A stretch of DNA of 64,000 nt from Microbacterium esteraromaticum (GTDB taxonomy: Bacteria > Actinomycetota > Actinomycetes > Actinomycetales > Microbacteriaceae), in the NCBI RefSeq assembly GCF_016907315.1, contig NZ_JAFBBS010000001.1:2976001-3040000 (forward strand). The letters run 5' to 3'. Positions within the stretch are counted from its first letter, which is position 1, and each line of letters starts with the position of its first letter. A program made the translations under genes and the position numbers. The notes beneath the pieces were generated by a model. That model made no database searches. It had not been told where the DNA came from and was given only the letters and a program-made list of their open reading frames with translations. Shown here in pieces: positions 34,045 through 46,271 of the stretch.

Positions 34045-34761
34045 ATGTCAACTGTCTTCGATTGCCGCGACGATTCTCAGATCCTCGCCGGCATGCGCCA
34101 CGCCCGCCAGGCCATCGCCCGCGGTGAGCTCATCGTGCTTCCCACCGACACCGTGTACGGCATCGCCGCCGACGCCTTCTCGCCGGCTGCGGTGCAGCGG
34201 CTGCTGGATGCGAAGGGCCGCGGGCGCGACATGCCGCCGCCCGTGCTGGTGGCAGGCCCGGACGTGCTCGCAGCACTCGTCGAGGAGGTGCCCGCGGCGG
34301 TGCAGAAGCTCGTCGACGCGTTCTGGCCAGGCGGACTCACGATCGTCCTGCCCGCTCAGCCGTCGTTGACCTGGGACCTCGGCGAGACCAAGGGCACCGT
34401 CGCCGTGCGGATGCCCGACCGTCGCGTCGCCCTGGAGCTGCTCGCCGAGACCGGCCCGCTCGCCGTGTCGAGCGCCAATCTCACGGGTCGCGACGCGGCG
34501 ATCATCGCCTCTGACGCTCAGGAGATGCTCGGCGACAGCGTCGCGGTCTACCTCGAGGAGGGCTATAGCGAGAACGGCATCCCGTCGACGATCGTCGACG
34601 CCACCTCGCTCGTAGCGACGCCCGAGGGCGAGGTTCCGGTGGTGCGCATCCTGCGTGAGGGTGCTGTCAGCCGCGAGCAACTGGCCGAGGTGCTCGGAGA
34701 CCTGCTCGAGCCGGAGGAGGAGCCCGCCGAGGTCGATGAGAGCCCGGTCGACGAAGAGTGA
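34045..34761 (+). CDS. tsaC: L-threonylcarbamoyladenylate synthase (TsaC/Sua5 family)
   Basis: First enzyme of the t6A37 tRNA modification; makes threonylcarbamoyl-AMP from threonine, bicarbonate and ATP (238 aa). YrdC-domain blocks are clear: IARGELIVLPTDTVYGIAADAF, AKGRGRDMPPPVLVA, and the SSANLTGRDAA loop. An acidic C-terminal tail (EPEEEPAEVDESPVDEE) is extra; the full Sua5 C-terminal domain is missing. Its TGA overlaps the GTG of the wecA-like gene. It is part of the prmC-tsaC-wecA-atp order. Confidence 0.95.
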   Translation: MSTVFDCRDDSQILAGMRHARQAIARGELIVLPTDTVYGIAADAFSPAAVQRLLDAKGRGRDMPPPVLVAGPDVLAALVEEVPAAVQKLVDAFWPGGLTIVLPAQPSLTWDLGETKGTVAVRMPDRRVALELLAETGPLAVSSANLTGRDAAIIASDAQEMLGDSVAVYLEEGYSENGIPSTIVDATSLVATPEGEVPVVRILREGAVSREQLAEVLGDLLEPEEEPAEVDESPVDEE

Positions 34762-35942
34762 AGCAGTACCTGTTCACGATCATCCTGACGGCGGCGATCA
34801 CCTTCGCGCTGTCCTGGGCGGTGTGGCGCCTGAGCCTGAGGTTCAAGCTCTACCCTGGCATCCGTGAACGCGATGTGCACAAGACCCCGACACCGCGCCT
34901 GGGCGGGGTGGCGATGTTCATCGGCATCGCCGCCGCGATCCTGATATCGGCCGCCAACCCCTTCTTCGAGCGCATGTGGTCACCGCCGAACACCCTGTGG
35001 GCGATCCTCGCCGCGGCGCTGCTGATCGCGGTGGTCGGAGTCGTCGATGATCTGATCGATCTCGACTGGATGATCAAGCTCGCCGCACAGTTCCTCGCGG
35101 CCGGCATCATCTCGGTCGGGGGAGGGCTGCAGATCCTGTCCCTGCCCGTCGGCGACATGATCCTCGTGTCGAGCTGGGTGAGCATCTCGATCACCATGTT
35201 CGCGATCGTGGTTGTGATGAACGCGGTGAACTTCATCGACGGGCTCGACGGTCTCGTCGCCGGGGTGTGCCTGATCGCCAACGGCGTGTTCTTCGTGTAC
35301 GCGTACATCCTGACCCGCGACTCCGGCGCCACGAGCTACTTCAACCTCGCGACGTTCCTCGCCGCCGTGCTCATCGGCGCCTGCCTCGGATTCCTTCCGC
35401 TGAACTGGAGCCCGGCGAAGCTGTTCATGGGGGATTCCGGTGCGCTCGTGCTCGGTCTCCTGATGGCGACGTCGACGATCGCGCTCACCACCCAGGGCGA
35501 TGTGAACGCCTTCGATCCCGAGCGCTTCGGCCGCTCCCAGCTTCTGGGAGCATTCATCCCGATCGTCCTGCCACTGGTGATCGTGATGCTCCCGCTGCTC
35601 GACTTCGGTCTCGCCGTCTTCCGTCGTATGCGCGCCGGCAAGTCGCCCTTCTCACCGGACCGCAAGCATCTGCATCATCGGATGCTCGATCTCGGACACC
35701 GTCATCGCGATGCGGTGCTGATCTTCTACGCATGGAGTGCGGTCATCTCGCTGACCGTGCTGCTGATGTACATCGCCGGCCGCCAGGACTGGCCTGGCGG
35801 CTACTTCGCCGCTATCGCGTTCGGGGTCGTCGGCATCATCGCGTGCCTCATCGTCACGCGCACACCGCCGCGAGCCCGCCTGGCATCCACCTCCGCGTCC
35901 AGCCTGGACGAATCCGACTCCGAACCGCACAGGGAGCCCTGA
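34758..35942 (+). CDS. Undecaprenyl-phosphate glycosyl-1-phosphate transferase (WecA/TagO/MraY family)
   Basis: Membrane enzyme (394 aa) that transfers a sugar-1-phosphate from a UDP-sugar to undecaprenyl phosphate, starting teichoic-acid-like or other wall polymer synthesis. It has about eleven hydrophobic segments; the family motifs are DVHKTPTPRLGG, VVDDLIDLDW, NAVNFIDGLDGLVAG, KLFMGDSGAL and the C-terminal DRKHLHHRMLDLGH, which separates WecA/TagO from MraY. The GTG start overlaps tsaC, and its stop shares one base with the atpI-like ATG. Confidence 0.92.
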   Translation: MKQYLFTIILTAAITFALSWAVWRLSLRFKLYPGIRERDVHKTPTPRLGGVAMFIGIAAAILISAANPFFERMWSPPNTLWAILAAALLIAVVGVVDDLIDLDWMIKLAAQFLAAGIISVGGGLQILSLPVGDMILVSSWVSISITMFAIVVVMNAVNFIDGLDGLVAGVCLIANGVFFVYAYILTRDSGATSYFNLATFLAAVLIGACLGFLPLNWSPAKLFMGDSGALVLGLLMATSTIALTTQGDVNAFDPERFGRSQLLGAFIPIVLPLVIVMLPLLDFGLAVFRRMRAGKSPFSPDRKHLHHRMLDLGHRHRDAVLIFYAWSAVISLTVLLMYIAGRQDWPGGYFAAIAFGVVGIIACLIVTRTPPRARLASTSASSLDESDSEPHREP

Positions 35943-36451
35943 TGACCCCGAGCCCCGTCTCGAGCACACCCATTCTGCGCCGCACGCTCGCGTGGTCCGC
36001 AGGAGCCGCCCTCGTACTCGCCCTGGCCGCAGCAGGGATCGGATATGCCGTCGACGGCATGAGCGGGATGTGGAGCGGGCTGATCGGCGTGCTTCTCGCA
36101 TTCCTGTTCCTCGGGATCACGGCGGGCAGCATCCTGTTCGCCAATCGCTGGTTCGGCGATCCGATCTATGTGCAGCTGTTCTTCGCGATCGTCCTGGGCG
36201 GCTGGCTGCTCAAGCTCGGTGTCTTCCTCGTGGTGATGATCATCCTCGGCGGGCAGCCGTGGATCTCGCCCATGGTGTTCTTCCTGTCGATCGTGGCCGG
36301 CGTCGTGCTCTCCCTCGTGGTCGACATGATCGTGCTCATGCGCATGCGCCTGCCCAATGTCAGCGACATCGACCTCCCGACCACCAATCCGGAGGACGAG
36401 CCCGACGTCGATGGCCGGCAGGGCCGCGCCGCGGCGGATGGCGACCGCTGA
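35942..36451 (+). CDS. AtpI-like membrane protein preceding the ATP synthase operon
   Basis: A 169-aa protein with four membrane helices (roughly residues 20-40, 44-65, 78-102, 108-130) and an acidic hydrophilic tail. Position directly before atpB and the topology correspond to AtpI (ATP synthase protein I), thought to assist c-ring assembly, although sequence is poorly conserved in this family. Its ATG overlaps the upstream stop by one base (TGATG). A TAGTGT -10-like box follows the stop, so atpB may also have its own promoter. Confidence 0.75.
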   Translation: MTPSPVSSTPILRRTLAWSAGAALVLALAAAGIGYAVDGMSGMWSGLIGVLLAFLFLGITAGSILFANRWFGDPIYVQLFFAIVLGGWLLKLGVFLVVMIILGGQPWISPMVFFLSIVAGVVLSLVVDMIVLMRMRLPNVSDIDLPTTNPEDEPDVDGRQGRAAADGDR

Positions 36452-36457
36452 ATCTGG

Positions 36458-36463
36458 TAGTGT
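36458..36463 (+). promoter_or_regulatory. Possible internal promoter -10 before atpB
   Basis: TAGTGT sits in the 113-base gap between the atpI-like gene and atpB. No -35 is evident; the site is tentative. Confidence 0.35.
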
Positions 36464-36564
36464 TTACCCGTGCCCGCCGCTCGTCTCGCGAGCGCTTGCG
36501 CTGATGCACACCGTCCCTCGTCGCCCCGGTTCCGACCGGTGACCCGAAGCTGGAGCCCGCGCTT

Positions 36565-37654
<1,090 letters not shown>

Positions 37655-37681
37655 TCCGCACCGACTTCTGAAGGAGACAGG

Positions 37682-38227
37682 ATGCTGAACGCTCTTGTCA
37701 CGAACCTCGCGGCGGCGGAGACCGAGGCGCAGAACCCGCTCATCCCCGCGTGGTACGACATCATCTGGTCGGGCCTGTGGTTCCTCATCATCCTCATCGT
37801 GGTGTGGAAGGTCGCCCTTCCTCGCCTGACCGCGATCCTCGACGAGCGCTCGGCCGCCATCGAAGGCAACATCGCCAAGGCTGATGAGGCCCAGAAGCAG
37901 GCTGAGGCAGCGCTGGAGGAGTACACCCGCCAGCTCGCCGAGGCACGCACCGAGGCCGGTGAGATCCGCGAGGCCGCCCGTGAGGACGGCAAGAAGATCG
38001 TGACCGAGGCCAAGGAGACGGCGGTCGCCGAGGCGAACCGCATCACCGCGGCTGCTCACACGCAGATCGAGGCGGAGCGCCAGGCGGCGTTCGTCTCGCT
38101 GCGCAGCGAGGTCGGCACGCTCGCGATCGACCTGGCCGGCGGCGTCGTGGGGGAGACCCTCAGCGATGACGCTCGTGCGACGGCGGTCGTGGACCGCTTC
38201 CTCGCCGACCTCGAGAAGGCCAAGTAA
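37682..38227 (+). CDS. atpF: F1Fo ATP synthase subunit b
   Basis: Peripheral stalk subunit (181 aa): a short N-terminus, one membrane helix (IIWSGLWFLIILIVVWKVALP, split about 28-48) and then a long charged helix that dimerises along F1. AAGGAGA precedes the ATG by about 6 bases. The stop codon TAA shares its last A with the ATG of atpH. Confidence 0.96.
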   Translation: MLNALVTNLAAAETEAQNPLIPAWYDIIWSGLWFLIILIVVWKVALPRLTAILDERSAAIEGNIAKADEAQKQAEAALEEYTRQLAEARTEAGEIREAAREDGKKIVTEAKETAVAEANRITAAAHTQIEAERQAAFVSLRSEVGTLAIDLAGGVVGETLSDDARATAVVDRFLADLEKAK

Positions 38228-39015
38228 TGGGCAGCGCGACCACTCAGGCACTCGCGGCATCGACGGACGCGCTTGCCGCAGCGTCGGGCCTGAACCTCGA
38301 CAGCGCGGCCGAGCTCTTCGCTTCGGCTCGCGCCATCGGGGAGTCGGCCCAGCTGAGCGGCGCGCTCGCCGATCCCGCGGCTCCGGCTGAGGCGCGCAGC
38401 GCGCTCGTCTCAGCTGTGTTCGCCGGTGTCTCGGCTCCGGTGCGCTCGCTGCTGACCACGGTCGCCGCACAGCGCTGGTCGTCGGTGTCCGATCTGATCG
38501 ACGGTGTCGAGGAGCTCGCCATCCGTGCGGCCGCGAAGGCGGCCCCCGGTGACGACATCGCGGGTGAGCTCTTCGGCTTCTCGCGCGTCGTCGCGGCGAA
38601 CCCCGAGCTCGAGCTCGCTCTCGGCAGCCGCCTCGGCGGTGCGTCGGCGAAGGGCGATCTGGTCGAGAAGGTGCTCGGCGGCTCCGCGTCGCCCGCGACA
38701 GTCCTGGTCGCCTCGTCGCTGGTGCGCATGCCGCGCGAGCGTCGCGTGCGTCAGGTGCTGAGCCGTGCGACCGACATCGTCGCCGCACAGGCCGGCCGCG
38801 CGGTGGCGACGGTGTACACCGCGACCGCTCTCTCCGCTGCTCAGGAGACGCGCCTGCGCGATGCGCTGGCACGTCGCTATGGCGGCGAGATCTCCATCAA
38901 CCAGGTGATCGACGCGACCGTCGTCGGGGGCCTGCGCGTGCAGATCGCCGATGATGTCATCGACGGCAGCATCTCCGCCCGACTCGCCGACCTTCGCCAG
39001 AAGCTCGCGAGCTGA
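38227..39015 (+). CDS. atpH: F1Fo ATP synthase subunit delta
   Basis: Connects the peripheral stalk to the top of F1 (262 aa, longer than the 177 of E. coli, as usual for actinobacteria). The conserved C-terminal part is [21 protein letters not shown] and the region [23 protein letters not shown] with IDGSISARL. Its ATG overlaps the atpF stop by one base. The N-terminal extra length is Ala-rich and helical. Confidence 0.95.
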   Translation: MGSATTQALAASTDALAAASGLNLDSAAELFASARAIGESAQLSGALADPAAPAEARSALVSAVFAGVSAPVRSLLTTVAAQRWSSVSDLIDGVEELAIRAAAKAAPGDDIAGELFGFSRVVAANPELELALGSRLGGASAKGDLVEKVLGGSASPATVLVASSLVRMPRERRVRQVLSRATDIVAAQAGRAVATVYTATALSAAQETRLRDALARRYGGEISINQVIDATVVGGLRVQIADDVIDGSISARLADLRQKLAS

Positions 39016-39065
39016 ACAACTTGACGCGGGGAACCGCGCCCACCCAGACACACAAAGGGAAGACA

Positions 39066-40706
<1,641 letters not shown>

Positions 40707-40725
40707 TCGCGTGAGGTACTGATTC

Positions 40726-41622
40726 ATGGGCGCTCAACTCAGGGTCTACAAGCAGAAGATCTCTTCTGCTCAGACGACCAAGAAGATCACGAAGGCGATG
40801 GAACTCATCGCGGCTTCGCGCATCCAGAAGGCGATGGCACGCGTCAAGGCGTCCAGCCCCTTCGCGCAGGCCGTGACGAGGGCCGTGTCCGCCGTCGCGA
40901 CGCACTCCAGCGTCGATCACCCGCTCACTCGCGAGGCAGAGACGATCCGCCGCACGGCGGTCGTCATCTTCTCGAGCGACCGTGGTCTCGCAGGCGCGTT
41001 CAACTCCCAGGTGATCCGTGAGGGCCTGGAGCAGGGCGAGCGTCTGCGCGAGCTCGGCCGCGAGCCGGTCTACTACCTGGTCGGTCGCAAGGCCGTCGGG
41101 TACTTCCAGTTCCGTCGGATCGAGTCCGCAGCCGAGTGGATCGGCGACACCGACACGCCGTCGTTCCACACGGCCGAGGAGATCGCGCACACGCTGCAGC
41201 AGGCATTCCTGCGCGGCGGCGAGTCCGAGGGCGTCGACGAGATCGTGCTGGTGTACAACCGCTTCGTCAGCATGATGACGCAGGAGCCCACGGCTCTTCG
41301 TCTGCTGCCGCTCGAGATCGAAGAGGCCGAAGACACCGCGAGCGCGGCCGTCTACCCGCTCTACGAGTTCGAGCCCGACGCAGAGACCGTGCTCGACGCG
41401 ATCCTGCCGGTGTACATCCAGAGCCGCGTGTTCAACGCCCTCCTGCAGTCCTCGGCAGCCAAGCAGGCCGCGACGCAGAAGGCGATGAAGTCGGCAAGCG
41501 ACAACGCCGACAAGCTGATCACCGACTACACCCGCCTGCGCAACAACGCTCGCCAGGCGGAGATCACCCAGCAGATCGCAGAGATCGTCGGTGGAGCCGA
41601 CGCCCTCTCGTCGAGCAAATAA
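40726..41622 (+). CDS. atpG: F1Fo ATP synthase subunit gamma
   Basis: Central rotor shaft (298 aa). The N-terminal coiled-coil strand has the family signature KITKAMELIAASRIQKAMAR, the middle domain has VVIFSSDRGLAGAFNSQVI, and the C-terminal helix ends with TRLRNNARQAEITQQIAEIV. No long insertion such as the mycobacterial gamma loop is apparent at this reading level. It starts 19 bases after atpA. Confidence 0.96.
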   Translation: MGAQLRVYKQKISSAQTTKKITKAMELIAASRIQKAMARVKASSPFAQAVTRAVSAVATHSSVDHPLTREAETIRRTAVVIFSSDRGLAGAFNSQVIREGLEQGERLRELGREPVYYLVGRKAVGYFQFRRIESAAEWIGDTDTPSFHTAEEIAHTLQQAFLRGGESEGVDEIVLVYNRFVSMMTQEPTALRLLPLEIEEAEDTASAAVYPLYEFEPDAETVLDAILPVYIQSRVFNALLQSSAAKQAATQKAMKSASDNADKLITDYTRLRNNARQAEITQQIAEIVGGADALSSSK

Positions 41623-43101
<1,479 letters not shown>

Positions 43102-43103
43102 CC

Positions 43104-43364
43104 ATGGCGCTGCACGTGAGCCTCGTCTCCGCTGATGCGGAGGTCTGGACGGGGGAGGCGTCGCTCGTCGTCGCCAAGACCGTCGAGGGCGAGATCGGCA
43201 TCATGTCCGGTCACGAGCCGGTGCTGGCCATCCTTGCCCAGGGCGAGGTCCGCATCACTCAGACCGACGGCAGCAAGGTGCTCGCGAACGCGCAGGATGG
43301 GTTCCTCTCCATGGAGGGCGACACCCTGACGATCGTGGCAGGCAACGCCGCTCTGATCGCCTGA
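43104..43364 (+). CDS. atpC: F1Fo ATP synthase subunit epsilon, short form
   Basis: At 86 aa the protein holds only the N-terminal beta-sandwich (VSLVSADAEVWTGEASLVVAKTVEGEIGIMSGHEPVLA and on to VAGNAALIA); the C-terminal two-helix inhibitory domain of the usual 120-140 aa subunit is absent. The following sequence is a terminator and then another gene, with no leftover helical-hairpin coding, so this is the native form. Last gene of the operon. Confidence 0.94.
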   Translation: MALHVSLVSADAEVWTGEASLVVAKTVEGEIGIMSGHEPVLAILAQGEVRITQTDGSKVLANAQDGFLSMEGDTLTIVAGNAALIA

Positions 43365-43379
43365 CAGCAAGACAACCCG

Positions 43380-43422
43380 GCGTCCGCCTCGGTTCGTGCC
43401 CTGCACGTGCCGAGGCGGACGC
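43380..43422 (+). terminator. Terminator hairpin of the atp operon
   Basis: Perfect 13-bp stem GCGTCCGCCTCGG / CCGAGGCGGACGC with a 17-base loop, beginning 15 bases after the atpC stop. TTCGTCTG follows. Confidence 0.75.
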
Positions 43423-43440
43423 TTCGTCTGTGTGGAGCCC

Positions 43441-44181
43441 ATGAGAATCCTTCTGCCCCCGTCCGAGACCAAGCGTGCTGGTGGCACCGGCCGCCCGCTG
43501 CGCCTCGACGCGCTCGCTCTGCCGTCGCTGACCTCGCAGCGCATCGAGGTCGTCGATGCCCTCGTGGAGCTCAGCTCCGACTCGAGCGAGGCGCGACGCG
43601 TCCTCAAGCTCAGCGAGCGTCAGGCGGGTGACGTCGAGCACAACCGGATGCTGCGAACGGCCCCCACGATGGCCTCGATCGACCGCTACACGGGAGTGCT
43701 CTACGACGCACTCGACGCGGCGTCGCTCGACGCGGCCGCACGGCGGTGGCTCGGATCGCACGTGATGATCCATTCCGCTCCGTTCGGACCGATCGGTGCG
43801 CTGGATGAGATCCCCGCCTATCGCCTGGCAGCGGGGACATCGCTCCCTGGCATCCGCCCGCTGAAGCGGCATTGGGCCGACGCGACCTCCGCCGCGCTGT
43901 CGGGCTGCGGGTTCGTCCTCGACCTGCGCAGCGAATCGTATGTGGCGCTCGGGCCCGTCGCCGGAGTCGTCGCCTCCGCTTACGTGAGGGTGGTCACAGA
44001 CAAGGGGCGCGCGCTGAATCACTTCAACAAGAAGGCGAAGGGCGCGTTCGTGCGTGCTCTCGCCACGACACGCCCGAGAGGGAACTCCGTCGGCGCGCTG
44101 ATCGCGTGGGCCGATGAGCAGGGCATCCGTCTGCGAGAAGCGCAGGATGCCGGTGTTCTGGAGCTCGTGGTCGCCGGCTGA
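43441..44181 (+). CDS. yaaA: YaaA-family peroxide-stress protein
   Basis: Member of the YaaA/DUF328 family (246 aa), which in E. coli limits free iron under hydrogen peroxide and binds DNA. Signature blocks are the N-terminal MRILLPPSETK, YTGVLYDALD, the DLRSESYVALGP block, and RALNHFNKKAKGAFVRAL, corresponding to the conserved Asn-Lys-rich motif. ATG 43441 is chosen because the family begins MxILLPPSE; the open frame upstream overlaps the atp terminator. Confidence 0.9.
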   Translation: MRILLPPSETKRAGGTGRPLRLDALALPSLTSQRIEVVDALVELSSDSSEARRVLKLSERQAGDVEHNRMLRTAPTMASIDRYTGVLYDALDAASLDAAARRWLGSHVMIHSAPFGPIGALDEIPAYRLAAGTSLPGIRPLKRHWADATSAALSGCGFVLDLRSESYVALGPVAGVVASAYVRVVTDKGRALNHFNKKAKGAFVRALATTRPRGNSVGALIAWADEQGIRLREAQDAGVLELVVAG

Positions 44182-44241
44182 GTCCCCACGGCCGCCCCCG
44201 GGAGCGAGGATGCATCGTTGCCCGCGGTGCGGACGCTTCGC

Positions 44242-44307
44242 TAGCATGACCGTGCGCGAGATGCGCACGGGGGAGCGAAACCGCTTCCTCTCTACGAGGG
44301 AAGTGGT
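44242..44307 (+). promoter_or_regulatory. Structured leader of the DUF5684 gene
   Basis: A TAGCAT -10-like box (44242-44247) is followed by two hairpins. The first is a perfect 8-bp stem CCGTGCGC-gagat-GCGCACGG (44250-44270), which might instead terminate yaaA. The second is a 9-bp stem ACCGCTTCC / GGAAGTGGT (44280-44307), whose right side holds GAGGGAAG, the only ribosome site of the ATG at 44314. Confidence 0.45.
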
Positions 44308-44313
44308 TCACTC

Positions 44314-45123
44314 ATGGACTATGGCGACTACGGGGGCTACGAGGGCCTCGCCGCGCTGTTCGCCCTTCTGGGCATCCTGCTCTTCATCGTCGGACCGATC
44401 ATGTACGTGCTCTCGTCGATCTTGATGATGAAGATCTTCGAGAAGGCCGGCGTCGAGGGCAAGTGGCGGGCCTGGGTGCCTGTCTACCGGGAGATGATCT
44501 TCTTCAAGCTCGGCGACATGAGCCCCTGGCTCGTGCTGTATGCGCTCGGCGCCACGCTCCTGCTGTCGTGGACCGGCATCGGCAGCATCTTCGGCCTGGT
44601 CTTCACCGCTCTCTTCGCGATGGCCGGCTGGCGCGTCGGCCTCAAGCTGCAGAAGGAAGCGGCCTGGGTCATCCTGTTCGTGCTGCTCAACATCGTCTGG
44701 ATGGGCATCCTCGCATTCGACCGCTCGCGCTGGAACCCCAACATCGCGCCGGCTCCATGGGCGGGCAACAGCTTCCTCGGCGACAACACCGTGTGGGACG
44801 GAATCCCCGTGCAGCCTGGCCAGAGCGCGGCCCCGGCAGCCGGCTACGCAGCGCCCCAGGGCTACCAGCCTCCTGCGCCTCAGGGATACCAGCCGCCTGC
44901 TCAGCCCGGCTATGCTCCGCCGGCACAGCCCGGTCTTGGCCAGCCGACGCAGCCGGGGTACGGCGCACCTCACAACCCGGGTGCTCCTGTTCCGCCTGCG
45001 CCCGGCGCCCCGGTGCCTCCCCCCGCCACTCCGCCGGCGCCGCCCGCAGCGCCGCCGACCGCGCCGCCCGCGCCTCCGGCTCCGCCTGCGTCGCCGAACG
45101 ATCCGACGCAGCCGCCCGCGTGA
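44314..45123 (+). CDS. DUF5684 membrane protein with Pro/Gly/Ala-rich tail
   Basis: A 269-aa protein with four membrane helices in the first 135 residues: an N-terminal helix after DYGDYGGYEGLA, then the conserved DUF5684 loop MMKIFEKAGVEGKWRAWVPVYREMIFFKLGD, then three more. The C-terminal half (about 165-269) is a disordered Pro-rich cytoplasmic tail with YQPPAPQGYQPPAQPGYAPPAQPG repeats (about 7-residue period). The conserved loop resembles that next to signal-peptidase-associated proteins. Function unknown. A strong hairpin terminator follows the stop. Confidence 0.8.
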   Translation: MDYGDYGGYEGLAALFALLGILLFIVGPIMYVLSSILMMKIFEKAGVEGKWRAWVPVYREMIFFKLGDMSPWLVLYALGATLLLSWTGIGSIFGLVFTALFAMAGWRVGLKLQKEAAWVILFVLLNIVWMGILAFDRSRWNPNIAPAPWAGNSFLGDNTVWDGIPVQPGQSAAPAAGYAAPQGYQPPAPQGYQPPAQPGYAPPAQPGLGQPTQPGYGAPHNPGAPVPPAPGAPVPPPATPPAPPAAPPTAPPAPPAPPASPNDPTQPPA

Positions 45124-45133
45124 GCTGATCTGA

Positions 45134-45168
45134 CGAAGAAGCCCTCGACGACGTCGGGGGCTTCTTCG
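45134..45168 (+). terminator. Terminator hairpin after the DUF5684 gene
   Basis: A 16-bp stem CGAAGAAGCCCTCGAC / GTCGGGGGCTTCTTCG (one T-G wobble) with a 3-base loop, 10 bases after the stop. Confidence 0.8.
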
Positions 45169-45203
45169 CATGGTGTGGCGAACGACGTGTCCGGGCGCCC
45201 CGA

Positions 45204-45209
45204 TAGTGT
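45204..45209 (+). promoter_or_regulatory. Predicted -10 element (leaderless) for aldo/keto reductase
   Basis: TAGTGT ends exactly 6 bases before the ATG at 45216. Confidence 0.5.
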
Positions 45210-45215
45210 GGATGC

Positions 45216-46199
45216 ATGGCTACCTCGCAGCGCCGCGTCGGCGCATCCGGACTCGTCGTATCCACCGCCGGCCTCGGCTGCAACAACTTCGGCCGAGCCG
45301 GCACCGTGACCGAGACGCTCGAGGGCACGCGCGCGGTCATCGACGCGGCGCTCGCGAACGGTGTCTTCTTCTTCGACACCGCCGATATGTACGGGGCTGA
45401 GGCCGGACGCAGTGAGGAGCTCATGGGGGAGGTGCTCGAGGGGCGCCGCCACCGCGCAGTGCTCGCGACCAAGTTCGGTCACGAGCGCGATATGGGCTAC
45501 GACTTCCCCGGCGGGCGGGGCTCGCGTCGATATGTGCGTCATGCGGTGGAGCAGTCGCTGCGGCGTCTGCGCACCGACTGGATCGACCTGTACCAGCTGC
45601 ACCTTCCCGATCCGCAGACGCCGATCGCCGAGACCATCGACGCGCTCGACGAACTCGTCGACGAAGGCAAGATCCGCTACTACGGCCATTCGAACTTCAC
45701 CGGCTGGCAGATCGCCGAGGCCGAGTTCGCCTCGCGAGCCCGCTCGACCGGGCGCTTCATCTCCGCGCAGAACCACTACTCGCTGCTCGCCCGCGCCTCA
45801 GAGCGCGAGGTGCTTCCCGCCGTGAACAGGTACGGGCTGGGCTTCTTCCCGTTCTTCCCGCTGAAGAACGGCCTCCTGACGGGTAAGTTCACGCGCGAGG
45901 GCGGGCCGTCGGGCACCCGGATCATGGACACGCGGCAGCACATCTGGGCGGACGCCCCATGGGACGCGCTCGAGCGGTACCAGGAGTTCTGCACTCAGCG
46001 CGACATCTCGATGCTGCAGGCGACATTCGGGTGGCTGCTCGCCCAGCCGGGCGTGTCGAGCGTGATAGCCGGGGCCACCAGGCCGGAGCAGGTCGAGGCG
46101 AACGCCGAAGCGGCCGACGCGTGGACCCCCGATGCGGCTGACCTGGCTGAGATCGACGCGCTGTTCCCGCTCGTCGACGACCCGGCCGACCGGATGTGA
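45216..46199 (+). CDS. Aldo/keto reductase
   Basis: NADPH-dependent (alpha/beta)8-barrel oxidoreductase (327 aa). The catalytic Asp-Tyr pair lies in FFDTADMYGAEAGRSEELMG, the Lys in LATKFGHERDMG, and the His-containing QLHLPDPQTP follows the SLRRLRTDWIDLYQ signature. The C-terminal block VSSVIAGATRPEQVEAN is typical of the YghZ/AKR11-13-like group. No linked pathway genes identify the substrate. It is preceded by its own promoter and a terminator of the upstream gene, so it is monocistronic at its 5' end. Confidence 0.93.
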   Translation: MATSQRRVGASGLVVSTAGLGCNNFGRAGTVTETLEGTRAVIDAALANGVFFFDTADMYGAEAGRSEELMGEVLEGRRHRAVLATKFGHERDMGYDFPGGRGSRRYVRHAVEQSLRRLRTDWIDLYQLHLPDPQTPIAETIDALDELVDEGKIRYYGHSNFTGWQIAEAEFASRARSTGRFISAQNHYSLLARASEREVLPAVNRYGLGFFPFFPLKNGLLTGKFTREGGPSGTRIMDTRQHIWADAPWDALERYQEFCTQRDISMLQATFGWLLAQPGVSSVIAGATRPEQVEANAEAADAWTPDAADLAEIDALFPLVDDPADRM

Positions 46200-46271
46200 G
46201 CGCGCGCACCACTACGATGAACATGAACCCTGCGGCGTCCCCGCCGCTCAGCAGTCCGACGGAGAACCCAC

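Noticed and set aside
44820-45120. Pro/Gln/Gly repeats in the DUF5684 gene considered as a tandem DNA repeat
   Set aside because: The DNA repeats are short and imperfect and are explained by the low-complexity protein tail.
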